In this document: positions 1 through 17,890 of the stretch, piece by piece | Layout of the letters: the number at the start of each line of letters is the position of its first letter | Numbering within the stretch: the stretch's first letter is position 1 | NCBI RefSeq assembly: GCF_902362185.1 | Contig: NC_044495.1 | Coordinates: 11,614,711 to 11,678,710, forward strand | Direction: 5' to 3' | Origin: Chanos chanos | Lineage: Eukaryota; Chordata; Actinopteri; Gonorynchiformes; Chanidae | Length of the DNA stretch: 64,000 nt | Notes under the pieces: generated by a model | Told to the model about the DNA's origin: nothing | What the model saw: only the letters and a program-made list of their open reading frames with translations | The model's database searches: none | Translations under genes and position numbers: made by a program

Positions 1-2504
1 AAAAACATAAACTGACGAATCGGCCAAATTAGAACGATTAAAGTTGCTTTTCATTTGCGGATTCTTCCTTAGAGGCTTATTGTAAGGTTCTGGAATGACT
101 GGTCACTGTCACCATAAAAGAATGAGACTGACATGCAAGAAACTTAAGGAAAACACAATACATTCAAACCTACCTGACACAGGAGCAGAAATGACGAGAA
201 AAAGTACTGACCAAGTAAAAACGGCCGAAACCTGAATTTAAGTGGTGTTATGTTTCTGACTAGCATCCCTTCTTCGCTCTTTCTGTAAACAGCTCGGCGT
301 GTAAACAAGCGGGGGACGCATAGGACTGGACTGCTGTCAAGAACCTAATCCACTCTGTCGAGTCCGGTTGAGGAATCTGCGACCACTATCTCGTCGAGTA
401 GTTTATTCCACATACTTCCTTGAGTATACCCGCGGTTTGTAGTGGTATGACGAAGATGAGCAATACAGATGACCCGCATATATTGACATTTCATTCCTTG
501 GAAAGTTGGCCCGGCTGAACACCAAAAACGATATATCCAAGGGGAACACGTTTTCGGAGCTGCGTGACGCTGAAGCTAGGGATGGGGAGATGTCCTTTTA
601 TATCCAGGGTTGTGTGCATCTGTTCGCTCCAGAAGAAGTTGAAGCTTATCTCTCGTCAATAGCTAAAATATCCCCCATATTCCTATCTCGGTCCGGTGAA
701 TATGCACATCCTAGCAGAATGAGCAGGTGGACTTCGGGAATGCATCCCCTTTCTGTCTGTCTAAAACCGTAGACAGTTGACAAGACAGAAACCTTCAAGG
801 CATCACACGGCATCTAATACTAGAGCTTAACACTTGACATCTCTAAGACCAAACTGCTCTCAGAACATTGCTGATAGCGTCTTGCAGTCAGAGAAATGTT
901 CTGACAAGTTCCTGGAACGAAAGCACATGCAGTGTCTTGCGGACAGTGAGAGAGGTGGTCGGGATGTGTCACATCCTAGGCTCAGTTGCAAATCCACTGG
1001 AAGAGTCGGGAACGGTAGAATCGTGCGGGTTGGTGATAAGGCGGGCTAAGGGACTGGCTGCTATACATGAAGTCAAGGAATGGAGATATAGAGTTTGGGC
1101 AGACGTGCCAGTATAAAAATAATAATAATTTTTTTCTTAAATATCTGTGCCCACCGGAAATGAAATTACACTATATGTAAACTATACGGATATTTCTAAT
1201 TTGAGGGTTACTATTATTTAGTGTGTATTTTCAAGTGTTCTGAAGAGAACATTCGGGTCACTCATCCTTACTCCCTTGCCTTTCAGAGTCTTGCTATGAG
1301 AGAGCTCCTTGTGGGGACACTGAAAAGTTGCGTAAGTACTCTAGTAATCTTCCGATATTAGCTAGGGACCGCTGTCTGTCAGGTCTAGTTTGTCACTGGC
1401 GTCTCTTGCCCAAGCAACTCAGGGAGAAAGGCCTGAGTGAAATGGCAGTACATTACGGTTACAAGTAAGGCATCCTGAAATATAGACACCCAAAAACGCA
1501 TATTATTTTAAGCTGTGCCTTAATAGCTAGGTGGTCAGTCATCAATGATGTCTGAATTCATTCACATATGAATATGTATTCACTGAATAGTAAATACATA
1601 ATATATATTCAGTAGCATTATACGGCCTATATTCAGGAGCAGGTTCACTCAAAGTGGGGCAACTGAACTGTAGACTAAAGCTCAGTGGCTGAACTGCCTT
1701 TCGGCCATCACAGTGGACTATATAGTTTTAATGTAAGGTCAATAATCTGGTAAATCATTCATATTAATCAGAGAATATTGTACTTATTTCTATGCTACTA
1801 AGAGCACTCACCTTGTGAGTGTGGCCAACTGTCAACCAATGGCAGTACTGACCAGTTTTTCTATCTGTTTTTATGTTTGATCGTCAGCATTTAGCTCTCA
1901 TTTTACTGTGGTAAATTAGTGCACATTAGACGTGTTTAAAAATGTTTTATGTGCTTGTGACTTTGAAAGTAAAGACATTGCCAGTGACATGAGGCTTCGG
2001 GAGCCTAACATCTGAAGAGGCTTTCTGGCTTCTTCCGACATGGCATCCAAGCTGCTTCTCACCAGATGTCAAAGTCTCCCAATGCCAAATGCTTCGACTG
2101 TTATTTCCCCACTCAGGGTCCCTATAGTCATTTAATACCCCTTTAATAAACCCTTAGAAAATGACACAGACAGAAAAAAACTCTGCTCCTATTCTAATCT
2201 GATTCTGATCTAATTACCTGTTTGTATGTGATGTGACAATCAACATTTCTTGTACTAAACAGTAGGCATCACACTGAAATACCAACAAATTCACTTTTGG
2301 AACATGAGCTGCTAAGCTTTTATTTAGGTCTAGTTATTGTTGTAACAGAGGTGCTGTAATTTGCTATTATTTATCTACACGTAGTCTATAAACTTACATA
2401 GATATGAAACTTCTTAAAAACAAACAAATTTGGCTTGCCTTAGTGCCAGTTACTCATATAAATATCAACCATCTACAAATTAAGACTAACATAACATTAG
2501 AATG

Positions 2505-2539
<35 letters not shown>

Positions 2540-2543
2540 CCGC

Positions 2544-2578
<35 letters not shown>

Positions 2579-3181
2579 GAGAGGTAGCTGGAGGGTAGAA
2601 TTACCATTTGAGGCTGTGTTTAAATGTGTAGTGAGAAAGGCAGAGCTGCCAGTCCTGTTTGTTATCAGAGATAAACTAAGGAGCAGACTTGGCATTTAGA
2701 ACAGCAGATCTTTTATAATCCTCGTCTTAGTTCACTCAGTCATTTCTTCCCAGTTTTTAAATGGACAAATACTGACAAGCATTTTGTAATTTGCTTGAAC
2801 ATTCAACAGCATAGAATAATGTGGTTTTATATGACATTACGTTATTGTGGATTCTTTTGCATTGAAAAAAAAAATCATATAGTGTTGTTGGGTATCACAA
2901 GACTTAAACAGTAATAATTATTAAATCAAAATATTGCTCCACACTTTTAGGAGATATGACGTAAGAGAATATTATACTATACCTGTTTGAGTGAATCCTG
3001 ACTGAATCAGTCAGTAGTGGTTCTCCCAGGACTCTTCCCCGAAGTGTACACCAGCATTGATTATCTAACCAGACAGAGCCTCTAAATCACTGAACCAATC
3101 CTGCTGACTCGACTCAAACCCCAAGGCACAAACCCACTGTGACTACTACAGCAACATCCATCAGGATGCACCACACACGCG

Positions 3182-3225
<44 letters not shown>

Positions 3226-3273
3226 CACACGCACGCACTCACACACACACACTCACACACACACACACATACA

Positions 3274-3305
<32 letters not shown>

Positions 3306-3327
3306 TACACACACACACACACTCACT

Positions 3328-3363
<36 letters not shown>

Positions 3364-6300
3364 AATGGAACATAGTTCTCAGAACAGGTATGAGCAAATA
3401 TGAGGTCAATTCGTCTTTCAAAGCTTATATTAATTTTACAAACCAGGAATATGCACAGAGCTTTTCAGGGGCCAGGCCCTAAGCAATACGCATCGCAAAA
3501 TCCATGAAATCCTCACAAAATATCAGGCTTTACCAACCACCATTCAAATGCAGTTGTCAGATAAAATGGCAACAACAATGTTGAGGAAATTTTGTAATAT
3601 TATTACAACAGAGTGATGCTGCCCACTAGTGGTTAATACCTGCACTTCAACCCTGCATGCATTAACTTGTACTTATTGTCACTCATGCAAGATGAAAGAT
3701 CACGTAATAGTAATGTATATTTGATTGAATTCTAGATAGGAAAGTTTTGATTTATTAATGTTTTATATATCATTATGCCTTGCTAAAGCAGGTAGATCTC
3801 TCTGCTCTCTAAGTTGCTATCAGAATTCCCAGCTCTATGCCTGTGGACTCACATAAAAGATAGTATATTTTAGCTCAAACATAAAAAAGTTTACAATTAA
3901 AAAGTTTACAATTATCGTCAAATCACCAGGCCTTTTATTCACTGAATTAAGTGCCAGGGTGCTGATTAGACCAAAACCGTGCATGCTTTTGTTACTTCGA
4001 GTGAAACTGGGAGATATTCATTTATGGGCCAGTATTAATGCAGTATCAATGTAATACCCTCAAAAGCAGATTAGAGAGGTGTGTGAAACGCTCCCTCGTT
4101 CACTCTAATGGTAACTCTCCTGGGACTGTCCAGTAGATGTCAGTGTAAATGTTTATGAAAGTGGTCAATTGAGATGCGGATTACTAGGGCCACATAAAGG
4201 AGACACATGGACACAGCTGTCGTGAGTGACAGAGGAATGGAGTCAAAGGGCAAGGGAAATCTCACACTTACAACACACAGTGAGCTTTTGTAAATGCTTG
4301 ACAGGGAATGTTGTTGATTGAGAGTGTGTGTGGTGTGTGTGTGTCGGGGGGAGTGTGTGAGTGTGAGTGTGTGCATGTGTGTGTTTCCAAATGATCATAC
4401 TAGTCTCTGTGAATTAGCTCTGACCAGTAAGCCCAGTTCAAAGCAATATAAATGTTTTTTTTTTCATGCAGTCAACAGAAATAATAATTATTTATATATG
4501 CATAAATACTATCATGAAATGAATGTATTTGGTCACTCAAAACTCCATCCAACCAATGTGTTTGCATATATAAAACCCTCCTCCATCTTGGATTTGTTCA
4601 AATAACTGTCAGTCTTCTCACCATCCACCTATTCAACATCCCATCTATCTTTCCCTGATGGTCAGAAAGACAGGCAGACACTGGGAGATTATTAGCCTCT
4701 GGTCTCTCTCCTTTCCCTTTCTCTCTTTTGCTGTCCCTTCAAAAGAGCAAAGGAGTGAAGTGGGTTGCCTGGGGAGGGGTGTGTGCTATTGTTTAATTGG
4801 TCCTTTGAGATGGACAGAAGAGTGCTGAGAATGAGGAGGAGGGCATGACAATAGAGACCTGTATCTTCTCTATGAGAGAGCAGGTCCTGAGGATGATGAG
4901 GGAAGAGGAAGAGTTTATACTGGTAATGGTCTAATTGGACATAGAGCAGTCTCAGTCATAGGAACTCACTACAGACAGTTTTTATTTTGCTTTAACTCAT
5001 CTACACACAAAAATAAATGTTCCAAATAAAGATTTTCCAGTGCAGGATTTCTCGAGTTTCACCTCAGAAATTGTCAATTTACTTCAATTTATAATTTGTT
5101 TGTTAGGATGAACTGCGAGATAGCAATGTTTCTGAGCTGCTCTTATCCTCAAGAGTCTGGATTAGATCAATGCTAAAATCATGCATCTAATTCAGAATCA
5201 CAGTCTTAGAGTTATTTGATCACTGGTAAATTTCCTGTTTGGATCCACATTTCTGCTCAGCACCACTGATATGGTTGAATCAGGCTGGTCAGTGTTGGAC
5301 AAAATTTGCTATTTTAATAAATCCCAGGGCGCTGAGTTTGGGAAATACTGACATAAAACATAGAGCTGTGTCTTAGATATCCTGTGATATGGGAGCTTTT
5401 AACTGTCACATTTAGCTGTTAGCTGATCACCATAAATTTTGTGTACTGATCTGGTATACTGTGACTCATAAATTGAATGAAAACAGTGCCAACCCTTGTT
5501 GAATATGCTGTGGCAGGGATTCTCACACCTGGTCCCGTTCAGACACCTAACTGGCTTGTTACAAGAAAATAGCAACTCTTTTGTAAAATGGAGCCAAGAT
5601 ACACTGAGGTTTGGAAATAAACAATTATTAAGCTTTTTTTTTTTTTTTTTTTTGCTATTTTACAACTGTGTCCTTGATCAGATTGCATGTGACAACACTT
5701 AGTTCCAAACTTTGCAGACACAGATCTCTAGAATTGCCCAAATGGTGTTACAGAATCTGTGTGGGTAATACTCTCCTTCCATAGCCATCAAGCACAGAGA
5801 GTGCTTAATCCTTAGAGGTTACCAATAACACTATTACCATCACAGAAAAAATATTATATGCAGATTTAGACTTGCATTGAATTTAAAGTTGCCCTGTTGC
5901 GTGTAATACGGGTTCGTTTTAACGAGATCACTGATAAGGAGCGTATGGTTTTTATATTTGACAGGCTATGGGCTACTTATAATTGCATCACGATGCCATT
6001 GCATCATTTCGGGATAATAACGTGCGAGGTCAAAATGAAGAGGGATCCCGTTTCAGGTTACCGTCAAAATAACTGCTCTTAATGTTCAGTGCGACACAGC
6101 ACAGAGGAGGTGGCTGAACGGGACGATAGGTGCACCACCACCATCCCTCCCACCCCCCGCCCCCAATAAGGGTACGGGGCTCAATTAGCATTTCACAAGT
6201 CCCTTTTTCCTTTTCTATTGCGACCTTCCCCGCGGAGCCCATGCTTTTTGCGGGGATTGTCCTGTTTCTGGCCCTTGTCGGCGTTGGCAGGGTGACAGTA

Positions 6301-6990
6301 TTCGAGTGTGCAAACTTGTGCTATTGTCCCCAGGCCAGGAGGAGCCATGGAGACCCCACTAATATGACACAGGAAAATGTTTGCTGATGGCAATTCTATG
6401 GGCTTTGTCCAACTCTTTCTCCTTCATGACGACTCGATTTAAGTCTCTAAATGTTTGACTACAAATGCAGGAGTGCTATCCAGCTCCTTCGCTTTTGTCC
6501 CGCGGGGTTTGAATGAGTAATTCAGCTTTTGTGTCGCTCGATTGAGGGGGCAAACAGAAAGACAAGATTCTTGAGCCTCCAAGGCCCCTTTCCATGGTTA
6601 TGCGCACATCTCTTTAGATTTCTTCCCCAAATCCTACTTCTTCTGACATCACCCTGAGGTAGAGAAGAGAACTTCAGATCAGAGCAGTTAAAAGTAGCTC
6701 CGAAACGGAACATGAAATGCTCTTATTGTCCCGCTGCGTTGAGGCATGTCCATGCGCCACCCCAAAGACAAACTTTACAAGCAGTCTTAAATATTAAAAG
6801 CTATATGGCCGTTACGCGCCGCCGTGAGAAATTACAGTTTAATAAAATTCATACTGTCCAAAGAAAGCATTTTGTCTTTTGGGGGCAGATGAACAAATAG
6901 GAAAACTGACAAGAGTTGCTCCAAAGAAATATTGCATCTATTAGCCGCTTTTCTTGGAGAATCTCCATGACAACAATTTGCGATGGTAAA
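1..6990. other. Gene-free upstream region with no recognised gene
   Basis: No reading frame here resembles a protein I know. The longer open frames lack an ATG start or lie in simple repeats. Simple repeats are (CT)n at about 2511-2578, a long (CA)n at about 3169-3363, an interrupted TG tract at about 4321-4384 and poly-T at about 5634-5654. A 16-bp unit is repeated in tandem near 3883-3915. About 5880-7020 is less AT-rich and less repetitive and lies just upstream of fam181a, so it is the most likely place for promoter or enhancer sequence; that is inference. A short block at 1287-1331 is flanked by good splice consensus and is listed among the findings. Confidence 0.6.
2511..3363. repeat. 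(CT)n and long (CA)n microsatellites upstream of fam181a
   Basis: CT tract at 2511-2578 and an interrupted CA tract of about 195 bp at 3169-3363, separated by unique sequence. Open frames through them on both strands are repeat artefacts. Confidence 0.9.
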
Positions 6991-7487
6991 GAATTCGATA
7001 CCGGGGAGCTCGGTGGCTCATTGGGGTGCATTGTGGGGGAATTGAGGTCGCTGATTGGCTCAAAGAAAGCACCATAACTACACGAAGTTTATATTCATTC
7101 AGCTTGTTCAAGTGCCAACACTATTCACTGGATAGAGCACCAGGGTTGAACAGCATCATTTCAAGAGATGGTGAGTTTGATCAATATGTTTGAGAATGGC
7201 TTGAATTTAGAGATAATTGCCACCAGTTTACTTAACTTTCACATGAGAATTTAAAAAATCACATGCTAATTAATTTAAAACGTAATTCCTAGGGCCAGGA
7301 TGTACTCTTCGTATAATTTCTGTTTTGTCATTTCGTTCCTCACTTGTGCTTCGCACAACAACCCAACAGTGCGCTTTAATAGCCTACGTAGTCTCATCTA
7401 TCTTGTTCGATAATTTGTATTTCAGATTATCTGAAGCGCTTCCCTGGAATGGATTAACAGGTACCCCCCACACATCGACCTTTTAAA

Positions 7488-8312
7488 ATGGCTAGCGCTG
7501 ACAGCGAGGTGAAAACATTACTGAACTTCGTCAACCTGGCATCGAGCGATATCAAGGCAGCCCTCGACAAATCGGCCCCTTGCAGGCGCTCCGTGGACCA
7601 CAGGAAATACCTGCAGAAGCAGCTCAAACGTTTTTCGCAAAAGTACTCTAGGATACCACGGTGTCACACGCACAGGACGACTGACTCAGCAATGGCTAAA
7701 GTTACAGAGGACAAGCCTGACGTATATTCACTGGAGAGCGTTCAACGGAACTTCACACGTTTGAATGAAAAGAGTGACCAGAATTTGCTTACTGTAGAGA
7801 ATTCACATTTAAACTCTAAGAGTTTGAACGAGAGCCGCCAGGATCACGTTCCTATGCGCAAAAGGCAACTTCCAGCTTCGTTTTGGGAGGAACCCCGGTC
7901 TTCCCACGGCAGCCGCGAAACTGTAGAGGTTGGATGGAAAAAAAGTTCAAATGTGACAAGAATTCTTGGACATTCGGATCCCGAGAGCGAGAAAAGAAAA
8001 AATTCACACAATGAAACAAAAGCAAACTCTTTGGAAAAGCAACCACTTAAACTGGACTTGTCGTCTGCAAACGTGCACTTCTGTGGGTGCTGTCCCTTTC
8101 AGTACCACGGGCATCACATTTTCCAGAGCAACTTGCTCGTCCCTCCTTCAACGTTCTCAGATGTAGGGATCGCGAAAGTAACAGGAGCCGAGGTAGAAAC
8201 GATTGTCATGCCCAGTGGATTCAAAAATCACACAGCTCATGTTGTGGTAAAGCCGATTCCAACCAAGCCCACCGTTTCTTCGTCAATTTTCAGTGTATTT
8301 GGCTTTATATAA
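7488..8312 (+). CDS. fam181a: FAM181A, TEAD-binding family protein
   Basis: This 274-residue protein sits in a single coding exon. The N-terminal block (about residues 6-57, with NFVNLASSDIKAALDKSAP and DHRKYLQKQLKRFSQKYSR) is close to identical to human FAM181A. Residues 123-136 read MRKRQLPASFWEEP, which resembles the omega-loop of YAP; FAM181A and FAM181B are reported TEAD interactors through this segment. The C-terminus (VKPIPTKP, then FSVFGFI) is also family-typical. A 5' noncoding exon probably ends at 7170 (donor GTGAGT at 7171), with an acceptor AG at 7424-7425, giving the two-exon layout. Possible polyA signals lie at 8865-8870 and 8989-8994. The next gene is asb2, as on human 14q32.12. 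Biological role beyond TEAD binding is poorly known. Confidence 0.96.
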   Translation: MASADSEVKTLLNFVNLASSDIKAALDKSAPCRRSVDHRKYLQKQLKRFSQKYSRIPRCHTHRTTDSAMAKVTEDKPDVYSLESVQRNFTRLNEKSDQNLLTVENSHLNSKSLNESRQDHVPMRKRQLPASFWEEPRSSHGSRETVEVGWKKSSNVTRILGHSDPESEKRKNSHNETKANSLEKQPLKLDLSSANVHFCGCCPFQYHGHHIFQSNLLVPPSTFSDVGIAKVTGAEVETIVMPSGFKNHTAHVVVKPIPTKPTVSSSIFSVFGFI

Positions 8313-8994
8313 GCGCATTTGTGTTGCGTGAGAGACCATTAACTTGTAAATGAACAAATATGACTGCAATAATAATGTAAATAACTTTAAGCCAATAGTT
8401 GGACGCATTGTATTTAAGGACTGTATAAACTCTTAAAACCTTATTCACATTCAGAATGAAGATGTAAAAATTTCATGTACATTTCATTAATCGTTTTATA
8501 ATGTAGCACTTAAAACATTTCTCAACGAATGAAATAGTCTGAAAAACATGTCTAGGAAAATCTGTGACAAAACCCAGTGTACATTTTTACAATAAGTTTA
8601 ATCACTGAGAAACAGAATAGTAGGGTATTAACACTGTTACCAAAAAATTCAGACAGAACCTGGTGATAACATTGACTCTGTTCGCTATCTACGCTGACTC
8701 TGTTTAAATCTGCTGAGTTATTTAAATATCAGTATGTATTTGGAATTTGGATAAGAGTATGAAACGTGAATCTTAATGAAAATTAGCATACATTCATTGT
8801 GATGCGGAAATCAGAAGGCTTAAAAATGTGACATCGGGATGCAGTAATGCTTTCAGCACAAAAAAATAAATAAGATTCAGATACTTAAACGAGATGTGTA
8901 ATATGTTTACATCATTTTCTTCAGACATTTGATACATCTGTTTTCTCATATAGGCTGTAAAACTGAATCCAGCAATATTTACTAATTAAATAAA

Positions 8995-9886
8995 GATCTT
9001 CAAACTTTTCAAACAACTTTCTTTGTATATTCACCACTTTTTGTCTCTTTATGACACTGTGGCAGCAATGCATGAGGACCTTTGGAATCATACTGATAAT
9101 AACCTATAACTATGTTAATCAGCGTTGGGCCTCTCAGACATTACTTTCATTTGTAAGTATAATGTAACACTGCTATTATAACATAAGTCATAACTGACGT
9201 TTTCCTTGTGGCACTTTGTTCCCTCATACACAGACGATGCACTTCTACTGTTAAAACAACATATCTATTGCACTAACATATAGATTATGTATAGCACTCA
9301 CTTTTTGCATAGTCTTATATGGCATGTAAGGTTTCATTTCTTGCTGAGCTTTTTGAAGCTGTTGAGCGTTGTTTACAAACATTTGCAAACACTGCTCAAG
9401 AACCACTGAGCAATTTCTGTGATACACTTAGGAATGTAGGAACACCTTCAACGAGTAATGATTCACTGCTATATAACAACAACGTTACTGCGAACAATGG
9501 CTTATAACCACTCTATATATCATTGATTTGAAAAAAAAAATCACAAAATACACTGTCAATAATCACAGTACTAAACACCAGAAAATATTTTGACATATTA
9601 TTCAGGTTCAGTAAAATTATTACTGATCATTTCAGTAACCTCACTCACTATTTCATTATAGTGTGTCTCTTGAGTGATTGAGTCATCTTGAATGATACAC
9701 AACAAACAAAAAACCAAATAACTACACCAAAGGTATAACAAACACTCTGAAGTAATTAAAAACACTACAACAGACCATTTTCTTATCTCGGTGGTTTTAG
9801 AATATCAACTGATAATGTCATCTTTCCTCTGCTTCTTACTAAGCTAGATCCATAATGCAATAAATTGGCCTCTAAATAAGTAGAGT
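8995..9886. other. Intergenic spacer between fam181a and asb2
   Basis: AT-rich sequence between the convergent 3' ends of fam181a and asb2. It should hold the asb2 3'UTR on the minus strand, but I see no clear AATAAA on that strand. No gene or mobile element was recognised. Confidence 0.5.
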
Positions 9887-15374
<5,488 letters not shown>

Positions 15375-15765
15375 TCTTCTAATGGCAAAACAGTCACAAA
15401 GAGAACGGCGGAAGCAACATTTCAGTCGTCAGCGAGGTAGACGACAGGGGCTCAGCTGTGCTTCGCTGAGATAAATTTGGGACTGCATTGACATGTGTGT
15501 TAGTGTGGCGGGGGAGGAGGATTAACTGTGTATTACCATATTTGACAACCCACTTGAACTGCACGGGCATTTAATTGTGCACAACATTCTTCTTGAAAGC
15601 TAAACTCCTGTTCGCACGTAGGCATGCTTAAACGTGCTCTTCCAGTTTTTACAGACATTACGTGGAAAGGTATCGTATTGATATCCCTTCCATGGAAATC
15701 TTGTTTGCATAAGAGAATACGACTGGTATGTAAAGCTGTGTGCACGTGTGCACTCTATCAGTAAA

Positions 15766-15808
<43 letters not shown>

Positions 15809-17128
15809 AAGAAAGAGAGAGAGATTTTACATTGATATCTGGTTTTCTGTTTTAGTTTCCCCTCTCCATTAAACAATTAAGATGAAGTTAAGACGTGTGT
15901 TTCTGCTTCCTCTTCCTTGTGTTTTCTTTGGAAGGAGTTTGATTTTCTGTATTTTGGTGAAGCGCCAGTCAGGCTTTGCTGATGGAGCTGATATGATAAG
16001 TGCAGCTATTTTTAAACTGCCATTATTAGACAGAACTGTCCCTCACTTACGTGGAAACACTTTTGTGTAAATAAATATACTAGACTGCTTTATTTGTGTT
16101 TCAGCATCTTAATAATTACAAGCCGACTGCTGTGCCAAAAAAATGAAACCAAAACAGTACAACAGTCCTGGAAAATCACACTAACTACTGTCCAGGATAG
16201 AACAAGAAAGAAAGAAAGAAAGAAGGAAAGAAAGAATGGAGGAAAGAAAGAAAGAAAGAAAGAAAGAGATGGGGAAACAAAAACAGAAAAAGAGCACTGT
16301 ATGAAAATGAAGAGAGATGGGCAAAAAACAGTGCTTGCCGTGCTTACCTTGCAATCCCTTCAGATGTACAGGGGGAAATGGGGGTGTAGTGGAAATTACA
16401 GTGATGAAGAGTCATAGTAGAACAAGAAGGATATCTGATGTGAAAGTTGTACAAAGAAAGTGAATACATCACTGTAGCCAGTTATTTAAAACATTCTGGG
16501 TTTCGTGGCCTTTGGTGTTGTTGTGTGCTATTTCCATCGTGCAACTGATCAAATGATTCTTTCCATCAGAATGATTAACAATAACAACAAACAACAATAG
16601 CAAACAATAACATTTGATATCCAGACTGTTACAGTAATTACTGAGACGTCTATGTGACATGTATTGCTATGCTTACATTAATAGCTCTTCCTGTAACAAA
16701 TGCTGTCAAACTTCACACATACATACCCAGTGGGTGAATATAAAGCACTTTTGTCTATGAGAAACTGTGCTATAAAACAAGTTTTGTTACCTTATGCAGT
16801 GTGGACCCTCCTGGTATATGCTGATGTGAAGGGAACAGTATTCAAATCTACTTTATCTTTTTAAACAAAAACCTCTTAGTGCGAACAACTAAAACCACAG
16901 TGAGCACCTTCAAATATTGAAATCTTCCACACTGAAAACCCACAGAGCTTTGAGGCTTCACTTGGTATATCTGTGCGTGCGTGTGTGTGTGTGCGGACAC
17001 TGTGTGAGGGTACTTGGCTAGCTTGACTGGGCTTAGATGGCCCGCTCTAACTGAAGTGCTGAAGCCTTTTAAGGGCATGTTCCACATTGTTTAGCTCTAT
17101 TTGGTTCTACAACATCACTCTCTCTCTG

Positions 17129-17160
<32 letters not shown>

Positions 17161-17595
17161 ACACACAGTACTGTAAGACAGGGTTGTGGGTATAGATGTA
17201 CATGACAGTGGTGCTAAACAATACTCTTAGGAGATATATCTTTGGACATTATACAGCAACAATAACAGTTTAAAAGTAAAAAAGTAAGATCTTCTGAATA
17301 TACTTTATACATAATCTGTATTATTGCTGGGGGGGGGGGGGGGGTGCAATTATCAAGGTATTACCCTGTAAACAAACGTAGTCGATTCACTATAGCAGTT
17401 ATATGTGCTTTACATCGTGCTTTACAATCAATTTAGTTATTTATTTATTTAGCGTTACATTTTCTTTGCGAGCGTTGTCCATTTGTCTTTGAACTGGATG
17501 TAGCAATTCTAGTCTTTGGAATGCCCCTCTGTGGATGCTGCAAGGTACCATTCTAAGCGCTTCCACCCCCCACGAAAAAGAACGCCTCCCGGGCG
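15375..17595. other. Intergenic space between divergent asb2 and ccdc197
   Basis: No gene was recognised. It holds the asb2 promoter side at its left end and several simple repeats: TG/GA at about 15767-15826, GAAA at about 16202-16266, CT/CA at about 17120-17166 and poly-G at about 17331-17344. The right end becomes GC-richer and leads into the X-box-like sites. Confidence 0.55.
16202..16266. repeat. (GAAA)n microsatellite
   Basis: Imperfect GAAA/GGAAA tetranucleotide array in the spacer between asb2 and ccdc197. Confidence 0.88.
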
Positions 17596-17609
17596 GTTGC
17601 TATGACAAC
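17596..17609 (+). promoter_or_regulatory. RFX X-box-like site upstream of ccdc197
   Basis: GTTGCTATGACAAC fits the RFX consensus RYYNYY-N2-RRNRAC fully and differs from the strong palindrome GTTGCCATGGCAAC at two positions. It lies about 280 bp upstream of the ccdc197 start codon. RFX factors drive ciliary genes, and this gene belongs to a ciliary or flagellar coiled-coil family. The site is a sequence match only. Confidence 0.6.
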
Positions 17610-17650
17610 AGAGAAACGATCCCAGCGAATTCCTCCTTGTCTTTCCGATG

Positions 17651-17663
17651 GTCACCTGGCAAC
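17651..17663 (+). promoter_or_regulatory. Second RFX X-box-like site upstream of ccdc197
   Basis: GTCACCTGGCAAC fits RYYNYY-N1-RRNRAC with a one-base spacer. It lies 41 bp downstream of the first X-box-like site and about 230 bp upstream of the start codon. Two close sites in the same orientation are more telling than one. Confidence 0.5.
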
Positions 17664-17781
17664 ATGCAACACAAGTTCAGCGGAACACACAACCCGGAAA
17701 GACCTGTATCACTTTCTCTTGTTCGTGTGCACAGGACAACGCTAACAAATATACAATAACGCGGGCCTTAAAAGTTGTGTT

Positions 17782-17838
17782 TGTGTGCGTGTGTGTGTAT
17801 GTGTGTGTATGTGTATGTGTGTGTGTGTGTGTGTGTGC
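17782..17838. repeat. (TG)n microsatellite in the ccdc197 promoter or 5'UTR
   Basis: An interrupted TG tract of about 57 bp sits between the X-box-like sites and the ccdc197 ATG at 17891. Length change here could alter the spacing of the promoter or the leader. Confidence 0.85.
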
Positions 17839-17890
17839 GTGTATCTGCGCAGTGTAACTTATTCATTGTGTTGAAAGCGTCCTTGGCAAA

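Noticed and set aside
506-772. 88-codon plus-strand open frame near the left edge
   Set aside because: It begins at a non-ATG codon, resembles no family I know and has no supporting splice or promoter context.
3114-3375. Open frames on both strands rich in Thr-His or Cys-Val
   Set aside because: They are translations of the CA microsatellite. The CT tracts at 2511-2578 and 37258-37306 produce similar artefacts.
6961-6974. X-box-like match ATCTCCATGACAAC upstream of fam181a
   Set aside because: It fits only the degenerate consensus, which should occur many times by chance in 64 kb, and FAM181A is not a known ciliary gene.
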